From Lamprobacter modestohalophilus (GTDB taxonomy: Bacteria; Pseudomonadota; Gammaproteobacteria; Chromatiales; Chromatiaceae): 64,000 nucleotides of DNA. Positions within the stretch are counted from its first letter, which is position 1, and each line of letters opens with the position of its first letter. This document shows, one piece after another, positions 25,299-34,224 of the stretch. A model generated the notes under the pieces. The model did not search any database, was not told where the DNA came from, and saw nothing but the letters and a program-made list of their open reading frames with translations. Where the stretch lies: NCBI RefSeq assembly GCF_016583905.1, contig NZ_NRRY01000010.1:53972-117971 (forward strand), read 5' to 3'. A program made the translations under genes and the position numbers.

Positions 25299-26378
25299 TC
25301 ATGCATCGTCAGCGGCAGTGGTGGAGACGGTGACCACCGGTGCCTGAGCCAATTCTGGCAACGGCTCAGGCACCGGCGGATAGATAGCCGCCATCTTGCG
25401 CGACTGCTCGGCCACAGTATGACGCAGTCCCTCCGGCTCCAGCACTTCGAGCTTATCGCCGGCGCCGAGCAGCCAGCGCAGCAGTTGCCCGGTCTGCGGC
25501 AGGCTGGCCTGGATGCGCAGAGCAAAATCCGAGTCCTCCGGCTCGTCTTCGCAGATTTGTTGATCGGTGAGTGGACAATCCAGCAGCAGATCCGCAAGGT
25601 AGCCGCGCACGCGGATCACTAAGGTGATCTGTTGGCCACGACCGAAGTCGACTTTGCCTTCGGCTAAGGCTCGATCCAGATCGAAGTTGTCGGCGGCGCG
25701 CGCGGGCATCTGCGCTTTCGGCTTGGCGCGGATGAAGCGCTGCACCGCATACAGGCGCACAGTGTCCTCGTCGTTCTTGAGTGCGAATAGGTAGGGAATG
25801 GGACCGCGCTGTACCAGGGCTTGCGGATGCAGGATCGGGGTACTGCGCTCACCGTTGGCGTTTTCGTAGACCACGTCCAGGCAGCAACGCTGGGCGAGTG
25901 CGGTGATGATGCTGTGCAGCACCTCCGGGTAGAGTTCAACCGGGCGCAGGCGCAGGCTATCCGGCACCACGCGCAATTGCTGGTCGGTCAACAGCGGGCG
26001 GTCGCGCTCGTAGAGCAGGCGTTCCCAGAGCCGGTCGAGCTGGCGTTTGGGCACGGCCTCGGCAATCAGGTCGCGCACCTGGCGCAGGGTGAAGTCCCAG
26101 ATCAGGGCGTCATCGTCGAGGGTATTGCCGATGCGCCGGTAGCGCAGCGGCTTGCCACCTGGGTTGACGATCTCGATGCGCTGATCCTGGACCAGCACCT
26201 CGAGGTCACGTTGCAGCGCGCGGCGGCGGCTGGCGGGACTGCCCTTGCCATAGGCTTGGTCGAGGATGTCGAGTAGGCGGGCGCCGTCGAGACAGTCGGC
26301 GGGCTTGGTCCCCTGCTTCGGCAACACGGCCTCGAGCCGGCGCAGGCGTTGGATGCGATCGTGGTAGGCGGCGCTCAT
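25299..26378 (-). CDS. WYL-domain transcriptional regulator
   Basis: A 359-residue regulator. An N-terminal winged helix (about residues 3-75, with RRRALQRDLEVLVQDQRIEI) is followed by a WYL domain (about 170-230): DVVYENANGERSTPILHPQALVQRGPIPYLFAL and YAVQRFIRAK, then the WCX-type C-terminus. The family senses nucleic acid or nucleotide signals and controls defence genes, for example in CRISPR and BREX loci. I start at the ATG at 26378, giving the winged helix at the N-terminus. The divergent gene starts at 26466, with an operator palindrome between them, consistent with self-control. Confidence 0.88.
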   Translation of the reverse strand: MSAAYHDRIQRLRRLEAVLPKQGTKPADCLDGARLLDILDQAYGKGSPASRRRALQRDLEVLVQDQRIEIVNPGGKPLRYRRIGNTLDDDALIWDFTLRQVRDLIAEAVPKRQLDRLWERLLYERDRPLLTDQQLRVVPDSLRLRPVELYPEVLHSIITALAQRCCLDVVYENANGERSTPILHPQALVQRGPIPYLFALKNDEDTVRLYAVQRFIRAKPKAQMPARAADNFDLDRALAEGKVDFGRGQQITLVIRVRGYLADLLLDCPLTDQQICEDEPEDSDFALRIQASLPQTGQLLRWLLGAGDKLEVLEPEGLRHTVAEQSRKMAAIYPPVPEPLPELAQAPVVTVSTTAADDA

Positions 26379-26403
26379 GGGCCGAGTATAGCCGAGGTTG
26401 TCG

Positions 26404-26416
26404 GACACCTGCTGTC
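26404..26416. promoter_or_regulatory. Putative WYL operator, copy 4
   Basis: GACA-CCTGC-TGTC, preceded by TTGTCG and followed by GC and later GGTTCAATGGC. It lies in the 87-base gap between the divergent WYL gene and the gene at 26466. Confidence 0.65.
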
Positions 26417-26465
26417 GCATCGATGCGGTTCAATGGCGCCCTTCAACCACACCGAGGTCTCGCCC

Positions 26466-26906
26466 ATGTCCCGCAACGAACGTCCCCTCTCCTCCCGCGA
26501 ACTGCTGAACCGCATTGGCCTGAATGAGGAGACGCCAAACAGTCTGCTTCTGAATGAGTCGCTGGATGATCTGTTGGGAGATCTCGAGGGGGATCTGGGC
26601 TCGGTGCTGCTGGAGCGCTATGCCCTGCTCAACCAGCCTCAGGCCTTCAAGCCAGGCGATCTGGTGTGCTGGAAGCCGGGGCTGAAGAACCGGCGGGTAC
26701 CGGCCTATGGGGCGCCAGCGGTGGTGCTTGAGGTGCTCGATCAGCCGATCACGGATGGGGAGACCGAGAGTGGCAGCACCTATTTCCGCGAGCCGCTGAG
26801 TCTGGTGTTGGGGCTGTTCTGGGATCGTGATCAGGGGCGTGGAGATTTCGTCGCCTTTCACTTTGATGGGAGGCGGTTTGAGGCTTGGAACACGAAGACG
26901 GCTTGA
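26466..26906 (+). CDS. Hypothetical protein of the WYL cluster
   Basis: A 146-residue soluble, acidic protein. It starts MSRNERPLSSRELLNRIGLN. The middle part FKPGDLVCWKPGLKNRRVPAYGAPAVVLEVL has the look of a small beta-barrel, of the kind that occurs in nucleic-acid or small-ligand binding proteins. No catalytic motif is seen. The start is supported by position after a shared operator and by GAGG upstream. It is divergent from the WYL gene and is likely a member of the same regulon; its role is unknown. Confidence 0.7.
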   Translation: MSRNERPLSSRELLNRIGLNEETPNSLLLNESLDDLLGDLEGDLGSVLLERYALLNQPQAFKPGDLVCWKPGLKNRRVPAYGAPAVVLEVLDQPITDGETESGSTYFREPLSLVLGLFWDRDQGRGDFVAFHFDGRRFEAWNTKTA

Positions 26907-27211
26907 TGCTGCGGAGCGATAGGACGAGTAGCTGAACTGGACGGCAGACAGGGGTCCAGCTCGCAGCACCTAGTCGAGCTAGCCGATGAACAGGCCTTCA
27001 TGGCCGGACTCCGCGCCCCGAACAGTGGCGGCTAGCTCAAGGCGCTGTCGCAGCTGGAGTCCGCCGGACTGCTGCGCCATAAGCGAGAGGGACTCGAGCC
27101 GGCCCAAGCCCGCCTGCAAAACGGAAGGATCAAAAGCTTGAATCTATTTCCGAAGCCACTGCTTTTCCAAATCTTCCTATACACTGTATAGCAACACTTC
27201 ACGGATTCACA
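26907..27211. other. Junction region with DUF4236 remnant
   Basis: The part to 27130 carries a decayed fragment of a DUF4236-protein gene. After about 27130 the sequence turns AT-rich with no gene until the small frame at 27212-27523. The composition change marks a junction. Confidence 0.5.
26957..27130 (+). pseudogene. DUF4236-protein gene remnant
   Basis: One frame reads SSSQHLVELADEQAFMAGLR, then APNSGG, a TAG stop at 27033-27035, and LKALSQLESAGLLRHKREGL. The intact gene at 41761-42801 has PADEQAFVAGLRALHSGDE, ALAQLESAS and AGLLRLKRHELEAAH in the same order. The fragment has lost about ten residues relative to that protein and carries an in-frame stop, and no start or end remains. Confidence 0.8.
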
Positions 27212-27523
27212 TTATTGATAAACTATTTGAACGTGAAAGCCTTCAGCTCTAAGATCCTTCATTAAAAGCGCCAGGTATTCGTACGTTCCATGCCCAGTTG
27301 AATGAACAATTACGGTGACTTGGTTGATGTAGCCTGCAATTCTTTTTCCTATCCCGGTATTCTTAAAAAGGTTTTGCAAATCTCCAGCAAGGTAGTGAGG
27401 ATTGCTGGGGTGGGGATTAAGTATTTCTCTTTCCCCCTCGACCCACACTAGACATGGTTTAAAGACTGCACCAATGGATAAGTCAGACGACTCATGCGAA
27501 GGAAAGACAACAGTAAATTTCAT
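27212..27523 (-). CDS. Hypothetical protein, AT-rich
   Basis: A 103-residue soluble protein without a recognised family. It reads MKFTVVFPSHESSDLSIGAVF and later TVIVHSTGHGTYEYLALLM, which looks like a real beta-alpha protein. Codon use and base composition are far more AT-rich than the genes on either side, which points to transfer. It has no partner on its strand; the MITE lies 50 bases upstream of its start, so its native promoter may be gone. Confidence 0.5.
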   Translation of the reverse strand: MKFTVVFPSHESSDLSIGAVFKPCLVWVEGEREILNPHPSNPHYLAGDLQNLFKNTGIGKRIAGYINQVTVIVHSTGHGTYEYLALLMKDLRAEGFHVQIVYQ

Positions 27524-27990
27524 GAGACTTCAGAATTTTATCAGTGATTTCGACGAGTCGGCTTTAGTCACCGTAACTTCTCAATAACCCATGGCAGCTT
27601 TCAAATCAGCGGATTACGAGGCTCTACCGGAACCCTAGACCTTTTTCTGAGAGTGATCGTGAACGAAGAATCAATGCCTTATAGCGGATTCCCGTTTCAC
27701 GCAAGTAGCAATGTGGACAAAAATTCAGCTACTGGAGCCTCTATGTCTTTGTTTTTACGAGTGCCATGACTTATTGAGAAGTTACTAGTCACCCTAAAGA
27801 GCCAGGCAACAATTTACACCCGGACGCCTTATCTTCCGCAAGTTAAGTCGAACCTAGTGCAACCCTGTTAAACACACGAGACCGTCCCAAGATAATGGCG
27901 TTGCCATTTTCATCACACGCATAGGAACGGCTCAACAACAACAGGGCACTCGCATCCATCGTAACAGTGCTACCACCTAAGCCCTGATGG
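27524..27990. other. Intergenic region around MITE
   Basis: Apart from the 213-bp MITE I see nothing but short non-coding flanks before the end of the Res gene. Confidence 0.5.
27573..27785. mobile_element. MITE-like element with 8-bp target duplication
   Basis: Terminal inverted repeats at 27573-27596 and 27762-27785 begin GTAACTTCTCAATAA and match in 22 of 24 positions. The element is 213 bp with no coding frame. TAGTCACC occurs directly before it (27565-27572) and directly after it (27786-27793), a perfect 8-bp target duplication. The parent transposase is not in this window. Confidence 0.88.
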
Positions 27991-30900
27991 TCATGGCGCT
28001 ACTACAGCACTCAGTAACTGGGCAATATAGTCATCCTTGTCATCCTTCTGAAACAGCACATGATTGCTCACGAAGTCCTGATCAGACGCTTCACCCTCTT
28101 TCCACCAGCGAATGTTAGCGCGGAGTGTGTTTGACACGATGAACGAGTTCAACACGATGCCTGGATCACCGAGGCGGCTTTCGATCTCCTTGATCTTGGC
28201 GTGAAACCGGATCTTCGGGTCATCAAAGCCATGCACCCGGCCCAGCCCCTTTGGGTCAACGAAGGCAACATACTGCTTCTCGTCGGTGACCATCCACAGG
28301 ATGAAATCGGGGAAGAAGTTACCGGCCTCGAAGAAGCCAACGCCTTTGCCTCGGCTCTGGTTTCTGAGGAGGTATAGCTCCTTGCCCTCGAAGAAGGCGG
28401 TTGCTTTGCTGTGGTAGGTCTTTAGGTCGTTAACGAAATCGCGCTCGCCTTCGTTCAGGGCGACCGGCGAGACTTTGACCACTTCGTTTTTTCCGAGATA
28501 GACCAACGGCTGGTAGAGATGCCGTGAGAAGTCGAAGGCCTCAAAGGTGCCGAACTTCCAGCTATCGCGGAACGTCCCATCTTCGAGCTTGGTCTTCAGC
28601 TCGGTGAGCTTGTTGATCCATTCCTCCTCGGAACGCTCCACCGTGGCACGATACGCATCGATGAAGTTGTCATCGGTGCCCTTGACGTCGAAGTATTCCA
28701 GGTGCGGCCCTTCATACTCGCTCTTGCGGAAGTTGATGTAGCGCTCGGCGTACTTCTTCAGCAGTGCGAGCGCGATATCCTGCCACATGGCGACACGGGC
28801 AAAGTCGCGCGGCTCCAACAGATCAGCGGGGATGAGGAGACGGTACCAGCTTGGATCGGTGAGCAGCGCCGGGATGGTTTGGCGCTCGAGCTGAAGGTTG
28901 TACCAAGCCTTCTCGTTCTTGTACTCCGCAAGCGCGAAGTAGAGCGCGTTCATGTCCAGAAAGGCCAGGTGGCGATGGTCAAGGACGCCTTCGTTCAACT
29001 CCACGTCCGCCGCCGCTGCCGCCACACCGGCGGAGCGCCGGGCTTGGATCTTCGGGTACCAGTTCAAGGTGACACGCCCGGTCATCGCGGACGGCGGAGT
29101 CTCCAAGGTTGGCCGTTCCTTCTTCTTGAAGGGCGTGATGTCGGGCTTGAGCCGAATCAGCTTCAGATCAGAGCGCGTCAATCGCTTGAGGACCGGCAGG
29201 ACGATCTGTTCCGTGGTTTCCTCGCCAACACCCTCCTCCTCCAGGTACTCCTCGAACTCCTTCATATAATCCGAACGGATGCCGAAGACATTCAGCGTTT
29301 CGAGCAATTCGATGTGCGCCGGGTGCTTGATAGCTTGCAAGTGACCGCTGCGCTTGAGGCCGAAGTCGTAGCCCTTGAGCCGCACGCCGCGGCCAAACAG
29401 TTGGATGATCTCGGAGCCTTCCGTCCGGCCGACGTTCATCAGCCCCATGGTGCAGACACGCCAGGAGCTCCAGCCTTCGGTGAACTTCTTGGCGCCAACG
29501 AGCAGATTGATGGTCGAGTCCGGTTTGTTGATGCGCTCGAACAACGAGGTAGCATAGGTTTGATCCGTGACCACCATGTTAGCCTCGCGCCCTTCGCCGA
29601 GCTGCCTCATCAGCTTGGCGGCATCGCCGACGTTGATCAGGCCGAACCAGTCGTTCTCGCCGACGCGCAAGCCGATCTCGCCGGTGCCACCGCCTTTGAG
29701 ATGTACCACATGCAGCGAACCGGAAGCAGCGGCGCGGAACACGACTCGGAGCAGATCGGCGAATAGCTCCCGGGCCTGAGTGGTCTCCCAGGCCGTTTGA
29801 ACATAGGGAAATGCCTTGCCGAAGATGCGCCGGTTGCGCTCGTCCCGTAGATCGTCCTGCTGGGTCAAGAGCAGCTCGAGAAACTCGACGGATTCACCGC
29901 CGCTGTTGGCGAGGAACCGGGCCAAGAATTGCAGAATGGCGTGGATGTCGCTGACGGTTGCATCGTTGGCCTCGTTCTTCGCCGTCACCTTCCCACCGAC
30001 AAAGATCCACAGCGGATCGGCGAGCAGGTAGGGCTTCAGTTCTTTGATCTTGTCGGCAAACAGGCGCTTCTGTTGGTAAAAGGCGAGAAGGCAAGCGGTC
30101 AGGTAGAGTTGCCGCTGACTGTCCAGTTTTTCCTGCGTCAGATTCAGGATCTGGTGCTCCTTCCCGTAACCGTCGGCATGGAAGAACTTGTAGGAGTAGT
30201 CGAAGAGGATGCAGCGGGCGTACTGCTGCACCAGTCGATAACCTTTTGTTGGTGACTTGCCGGCCTTCGGCGGTGTTGCGGTGCCGGCCGCCTTGATGGC
30301 TTGTCCGAACGTGGCCGAGTACTCGAACGAGAAACCGTTCTCGCAGAGCTGGTTGCGTTTGGCCATCCAGTCCTCACCGCCAGCGCCGCGATGGCCCTCG
30401 TCCACCAACACCAAATTGTTGGACTCGAAGGCATCGACGGCCACCGTCACATCGCCGGCCTTCGCCTTGAGCTTGTGGATGTCGATGATCTCGACCGCAC
30501 CGGCCGAGAGCAACGAGCCGCCGTCTTTTTGGAACAGATCACCGTGCAGGCCGGCGAGATCCAACTCCTCCTTATGCTGCAGCGAGAGCCCATCGTTCGG
30601 CGTCAGCAGAATGGTGCGGTTGAACTCACGCAGGCGGTTTGCGCGGCTGAGGTAGTGCTGAAACTGCAGGATGTTGACCTGCATGATTAGCGTCTTGCCG
30701 CCACCGGTTGCGATCCAGATCGCGAGCTTGTTGATGTCCTGCTCGCGGAAGGGCTCGATCCGCTCTTTCTCCGGCAGATCGCCGTTGAACTGCTCACGGA
30801 AGGTATTGAGGTCCGCGCACAGCGCCGCACGATCGGTAAAGTAGCGGTCCAGGTAATGCTCAGTGAACAGCAAGACCAGGTACTGGAAGTACAACGGATA

Positions 30901-31185
30901 CAGTGTGCTGCCTGAGCGGTTGCGTCGCTCGGTGATCTGGCGCCAGTGGCGGACGATGTTCTCGTCGTAGCGCCGCAGGGTGTCGTCGCTCATCGCTCGC
31001 TGGCGGAAGGGTTTGTTGATCAACTCGTGATGGAAGAGCGAGGTGTTTTCCTCATCGAACCCAACGAGGTTCGCATCGGCGAGCAATCCCTTGAAGGTCT
31101 CGAGCGTCTCGACGCCGAACTGCTCTAACATCCAGCGGCCAAGAACAAGCTTATCGGTGAAATGCACCATGACGGTTTCCCTCAC
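27991..31185 (-). CDS. res: Type III restriction enzyme, Res subunit
   Basis: A 1064-residue helicase-nuclease. The helicase has Walker A ATGGGKTLIMQV near residue 163 and Walker B LVDEGHRG near 266; motif VI-like GRGVRLKGYD follows at about 600. A PD-(D/E)xK nuclease site lies near residue 960 (FPDFILW, then AFVDPKG). It should translocate along DNA and cut when two unmethylated sites meet. Its start overlaps the mod stop by four bases (ATGA), so they are translated as a pair. Confidence 0.92.
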   Translation of the reverse strand: MRETVMVHFTDKLVLGRWMLEQFGVETLETFKGLLADANLVGFDEENTSLFHHELINKPFRQRAMSDDTLRRYDENIVRHWRQITERRNRSGSTLYPLYFQYLVLLFTEHYLDRYFTDRAALCADLNTFREQFNGDLPEKERIEPFREQDINKLAIWIATGGGKTLIMQVNILQFQHYLSRANRLREFNRTILLTPNDGLSLQHKEELDLAGLHGDLFQKDGGSLLSAGAVEIIDIHKLKAKAGDVTVAVDAFESNNLVLVDEGHRGAGGEDWMAKRNQLCENGFSFEYSATFGQAIKAAGTATPPKAGKSPTKGYRLVQQYARCILFDYSYKFFHADGYGKEHQILNLTQEKLDSQRQLYLTACLLAFYQQKRLFADKIKELKPYLLADPLWIFVGGKVTAKNEANDATVSDIHAILQFLARFLANSGGESVEFLELLLTQQDDLRDERNRRIFGKAFPYVQTAWETTQARELFADLLRVVFRAAASGSLHVVHLKGGGTGEIGLRVGENDWFGLINVGDAAKLMRQLGEGREANMVVTDQTYATSLFERINKPDSTINLLVGAKKFTEGWSSWRVCTMGLMNVGRTEGSEIIQLFGRGVRLKGYDFGLKRSGHLQAIKHPAHIELLETLNVFGIRSDYMKEFEEYLEEEGVGEETTEQIVLPVLKRLTRSDLKLIRLKPDITPFKKKERPTLETPPSAMTGRVTLNWYPKIQARRSAGVAAAAADVELNEGVLDHRHLAFLDMNALYFALAEYKNEKAWYNLQLERQTIPALLTDPSWYRLLIPADLLEPRDFARVAMWQDIALALLKKYAERYINFRKSEYEGPHLEYFDVKGTDDNFIDAYRATVERSEEEWINKLTELKTKLEDGTFRDSWKFGTFEAFDFSRHLYQPLVYLGKNEVVKVSPVALNEGERDFVNDLKTYHSKATAFFEGKELYLLRNQSRGKGVGFFEAGNFFPDFILWMVTDEKQYVAFVDPKGLGRVHGFDDPKIRFHAKIKEIESRLGDPGIVLNSFIVSNTLRANIRWWKEGEASDQDFVSNHVLFQKDDKDDYIAQLLSAVVAP

Positions 31186-34100
31186 ACGTCCTGCACGTCG
31201 AACATGAGCCGTCTGAACTCGATCTCGATCATCTTGACCTTCGAGTGTGGGTCCTCCAGCGTGTGGTCGCCATTGACGTAGATGTGATCGAATTCTGTAT
31301 CGCGTGGGTGGTAGCTCTGCTTCTGCATAAAGGCTTCTAATGCCGCGTTGTTTTGCTCTTTGAGCTTGCGCCAGATCACGAGCACCTTTTCCTCCTGTGG
31401 ATTGGTGCCGATCACGACCTTGAATCCCCGGATGCGATCAAGCGTATTGATTCGAAGGCCGAGCAGATAGTTGAAAGTCTCGACCAGATCGACGACCGTG
31501 GGCTTGTATGCACTCACGCTGCCTGTCGCGATGTTGAGCTTGTAATTGAAGGGATCTTCAAACTGCTCGATGTTGAGCAAGGATGGGCTATCCGCTGTTT
31601 CAACGTCCAACCAGTAACCGAGCATATAGTCTTCCCGGAGGGATGGGTTATTGTCGAGTAGATCCCCTTGTTCTTTTCTGCGGGAACTGATCAGTAGATT
31701 GTTGAGAGTATCTTCGTACGACTCGAGTCGCAAATACTTCAAGAAGATAGACAACCCGTTATGATTTACCACCTTTCCTTCACGCCATTCATCTGAATAA
31801 GCGGCCTTCAAAATACGAGGCTTTAGTACGCTATCAAAATAGTCTGCCATTTCTATAAGAATAAATTTTCTGCTGCCCCCGTCCTCACGATTCAAATTAA
31901 TTACAGCATGACCAGTAGTGCCTGATCCGGCAAAGAAATCTAATACTATCCCCTTGCTATTTCCGTTTAAACCCGCTTTGCAGCACGCGGTAACAAGATG
32001 CACCGACTTGGGAAAATCAAAAGGATTGTTTTTAAGCATGCTGTTTAAAATGCGAGTTCCGTGGAGGCCTGCATTAAATTTTTTATCATCCCAAACGGTT
32101 TTGTAGTTTTCTTCCTCTTTATATATATTGATTTCAAGTCCGTTTCTTCCCTCTTCTGCACGAAGCATGTGCTTTATATCAGTAAATCTATTTCGTGAGT
32201 AGCGCCATTTCCTCTCAATTCCATTATTATCGACTGGCCAAACCTCTAGCTGACTTTTCCCAACCTTGACATTCCGCGACGCGGGATGAAAAGAATCTTC
32301 AGGAACATCTCCGACATCAACAATTTCTCCATTATCTACTATAAACGGATAGAAGCAGGTTCGCGCATCTGAACGAAGCGATTCATTACCTTTATCCCTT
32401 AAGTTTAGGTTTGCCGTTGAATAGCTCTCTCTTTTTTTTCTTGCGATGCATTGCCTGCTATTTGTCGGCAGCATGAAATAGCAGTACTCGCTAATATTGC
32501 TGAAATTCGAACTTTGAATACCTTTATGATTGTGTATAACGGTTATTAATGATTGATGAGCGCCGGGAAACATATCCGATAATATAAGCCCGAGACGCTC
32601 CTGCTCGTTTTCATCTATAGCTATAGAATATACATAATCTTCTGAAAGCAAACATTTTGACGCGCCAATCCTGTTTGCAACCAGACTCATCCAAGAAGAA
32701 TGCTTATATTCGTTCTTATAGAGAATTTCTGTTGACTTTGAGTTGTAAGGAGGGTCAATATAAACGCAATCAATATTATTTTGATATTTAGTACCGATTA
32801 AATTTAATGCTTGCATGTTGTCTGAGTTTATTAGCAATCCATCGCATTGATTATCAACGCTAACGATAGACGCAAGCAACTCTTCTTGAAAAGATGCATC
32901 AAAGAAACGCGTATCCAATGCAAGCTTTTGGTTTTCTTTTAGAAAATCTACTTTAGATGATTTAACCTGCTCAAGACCTCCAGGGGCACAAAAGTCTTTA
33001 GGTTCGGCAAGACCTAGATTGATCCAGTTTTCTATTTGCATCTCGTTTTCTGCTATTTTTGGATACAGAGACTCTGGCACCTGATCCAAGGTTATGCAGT
33101 AACCAACTTCCACTACAAACTTCTTCTTCAGCCACAGCTTCTTCTGAAAATCCTCAACCTGCGCCAACATGCGGATGATCTTTTTGGCGATAGAACGAAG
33201 GATCTTAATCTTGCGCAGATGCGTTTGAGTGATATTTAAGCTGGCTTCATCAATGTCATCGAGATAGAACACCTCGTTCTTGATGTAGAAATCCAGCTCG
33301 CGACGCAGAAAGCCGCCTAGGTCTTTGTGAATGAAGTAATCAAATGTGTTGCGTGCTGTGTAGTCGTTGAGATGCTTTTCGAGCAGAGTGCGCTTAGGAT
33401 TTGCCTCAGTCGGCGCGGGCTTACGCAGCAGGTCTAGCCAGTCATCGTAGCCTTGCTGTGCGAAGATCGCCGTGACGGCCTCAGCGTTCAGCTTGTCCTG
33501 CTTCTTCTTGCCAGCGGGCACGTAATGGAAGCGGATTTGCAACTCGTCGATATCCAGAACAAGCGGTTGGTCGGTGTCCAGCACAAAGCGGCGCTCCTGG
33601 TCTACTGAGGCCTTGACGTTGTCCTTCTCCATGTCGGCTTCGACAAGCTTGATCCGCACTGTCTTGCCGTCTTCGCCTTGCACCGTGAAGGCGTAGTCGC
33701 GCAGGTGCTCGGAGGACTTGACGTAGTACTGGTCATGGTTGGCCCAGTAGAGCTTGACCTCCTCGCCTTCGTAAGGGATCGCGTAGGTGTCCGCCTTGTA
33801 GCGGCGCTGGGAGATGAAGTCACCCTTGTCGTAATAGCGACTGAAGAAGGTATGTAGGTGGGAGTAAATCTCGTTCTCAACGGCTGTCATGTCGACCGAG
33901 CCCGCTGCTTTCGCCCTGAGATCGGCGACCTTGGGTGACTGCTCGGGGTCCATGCCAGCGTCGGCCAAGGTCTTGATGAGCGTATCGAGTTCGGCCAGGA
34001 TTTCGGTCTTGGTCCCCCCGGCATAGTCGGCGAAGGCCTCCTTCACCTGGGGCAGCAAGTCGTGCTCAAGGAACCGGTCGATCTCGTCGCGCTTCTGGTT

Positions 34101-34193
34101 GAGGATGCGATAGATGCCGAAGTCCAGGTCGGCCTTGTCCATCTCGAACAGGGTGCGCAGAGTCTTGATCAGTTTCTTGTAGGCTTCGCTCAT
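31182..34193 (-). CDS. mod: Type III DNA methyltransferase, Mod subunit
   Basis: A 1003-residue adenine methyltransferase. Motif IV DPPYN (in DCVYIDPPYN) is near residue 481 and motif I, FFAGSGTTG, is near 761, the beta-type order. The target recognition region lies between them. Roughly 31.75-33.1 kb, including both motifs and the recognition region, is distinctly AT-rich, while both ends are GC-rich like the neighbours; this suggests that a new recognition block was swapped in. The N-terminal part is helical and unlike short Mod proteins. It protects host sites and guides Res. It follows the SNF2 gene after about 30 bases. Confidence 0.93.
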   Translation of the reverse strand: MSEAYKKLIKTLRTLFEMDKADLDFGIYRILNQKRDEIDRFLEHDLLPQVKEAFADYAGGTKTEILAELDTLIKTLADAGMDPEQSPKVADLRAKAAGSVDMTAVENEIYSHLHTFFSRYYDKGDFISQRRYKADTYAIPYEGEEVKLYWANHDQYYVKSSEHLRDYAFTVQGEDGKTVRIKLVEADMEKDNVKASVDQERRFVLDTDQPLVLDIDELQIRFHYVPAGKKKQDKLNAEAVTAIFAQQGYDDWLDLLRKPAPTEANPKRTLLEKHLNDYTARNTFDYFIHKDLGGFLRRELDFYIKNEVFYLDDIDEASLNITQTHLRKIKILRSIAKKIIRMLAQVEDFQKKLWLKKKFVVEVGYCITLDQVPESLYPKIAENEMQIENWINLGLAEPKDFCAPGGLEQVKSSKVDFLKENQKLALDTRFFDASFQEELLASIVSVDNQCDGLLINSDNMQALNLIGTKYQNNIDCVYIDPPYNSKSTEILYKNEYKHSSWMSLVANRIGASKCLLSEDYVYSIAIDENEQERLGLILSDMFPGAHQSLITVIHNHKGIQSSNFSNISEYCYFMLPTNSRQCIARKKRESYSTANLNLRDKGNESLRSDARTCFYPFIVDNGEIVDVGDVPEDSFHPASRNVKVGKSQLEVWPVDNNGIERKWRYSRNRFTDIKHMLRAEEGRNGLEINIYKEEENYKTVWDDKKFNAGLHGTRILNSMLKNNPFDFPKSVHLVTACCKAGLNGNSKGIVLDFFAGSGTTGHAVINLNREDGGSRKFILIEMADYFDSVLKPRILKAAYSDEWREGKVVNHNGLSIFLKYLRLESYEDTLNNLLISSRRKEQGDLLDNNPSLREDYMLGYWLDVETADSPSLLNIEQFEDPFNYKLNIATGSVSAYKPTVVDLVETFNYLLGLRINTLDRIRGFKVVIGTNPQEEKVLVIWRKLKEQNNAALEAFMQKQSYHPRDTEFDHIYVNGDHTLEDPHSKVKMIEIEFRRLMFDVQDV

Positions 34194-34224
34194 GGGTGTT
34201 TCCTAAGTGAGGGTGTTCTTTCCG

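Noticed and set aside
28702..29766. Long plus-strand frame opposite the Res gene
   Set aside because: No family motif, and the minus strand encodes a continuous type III Res protein.
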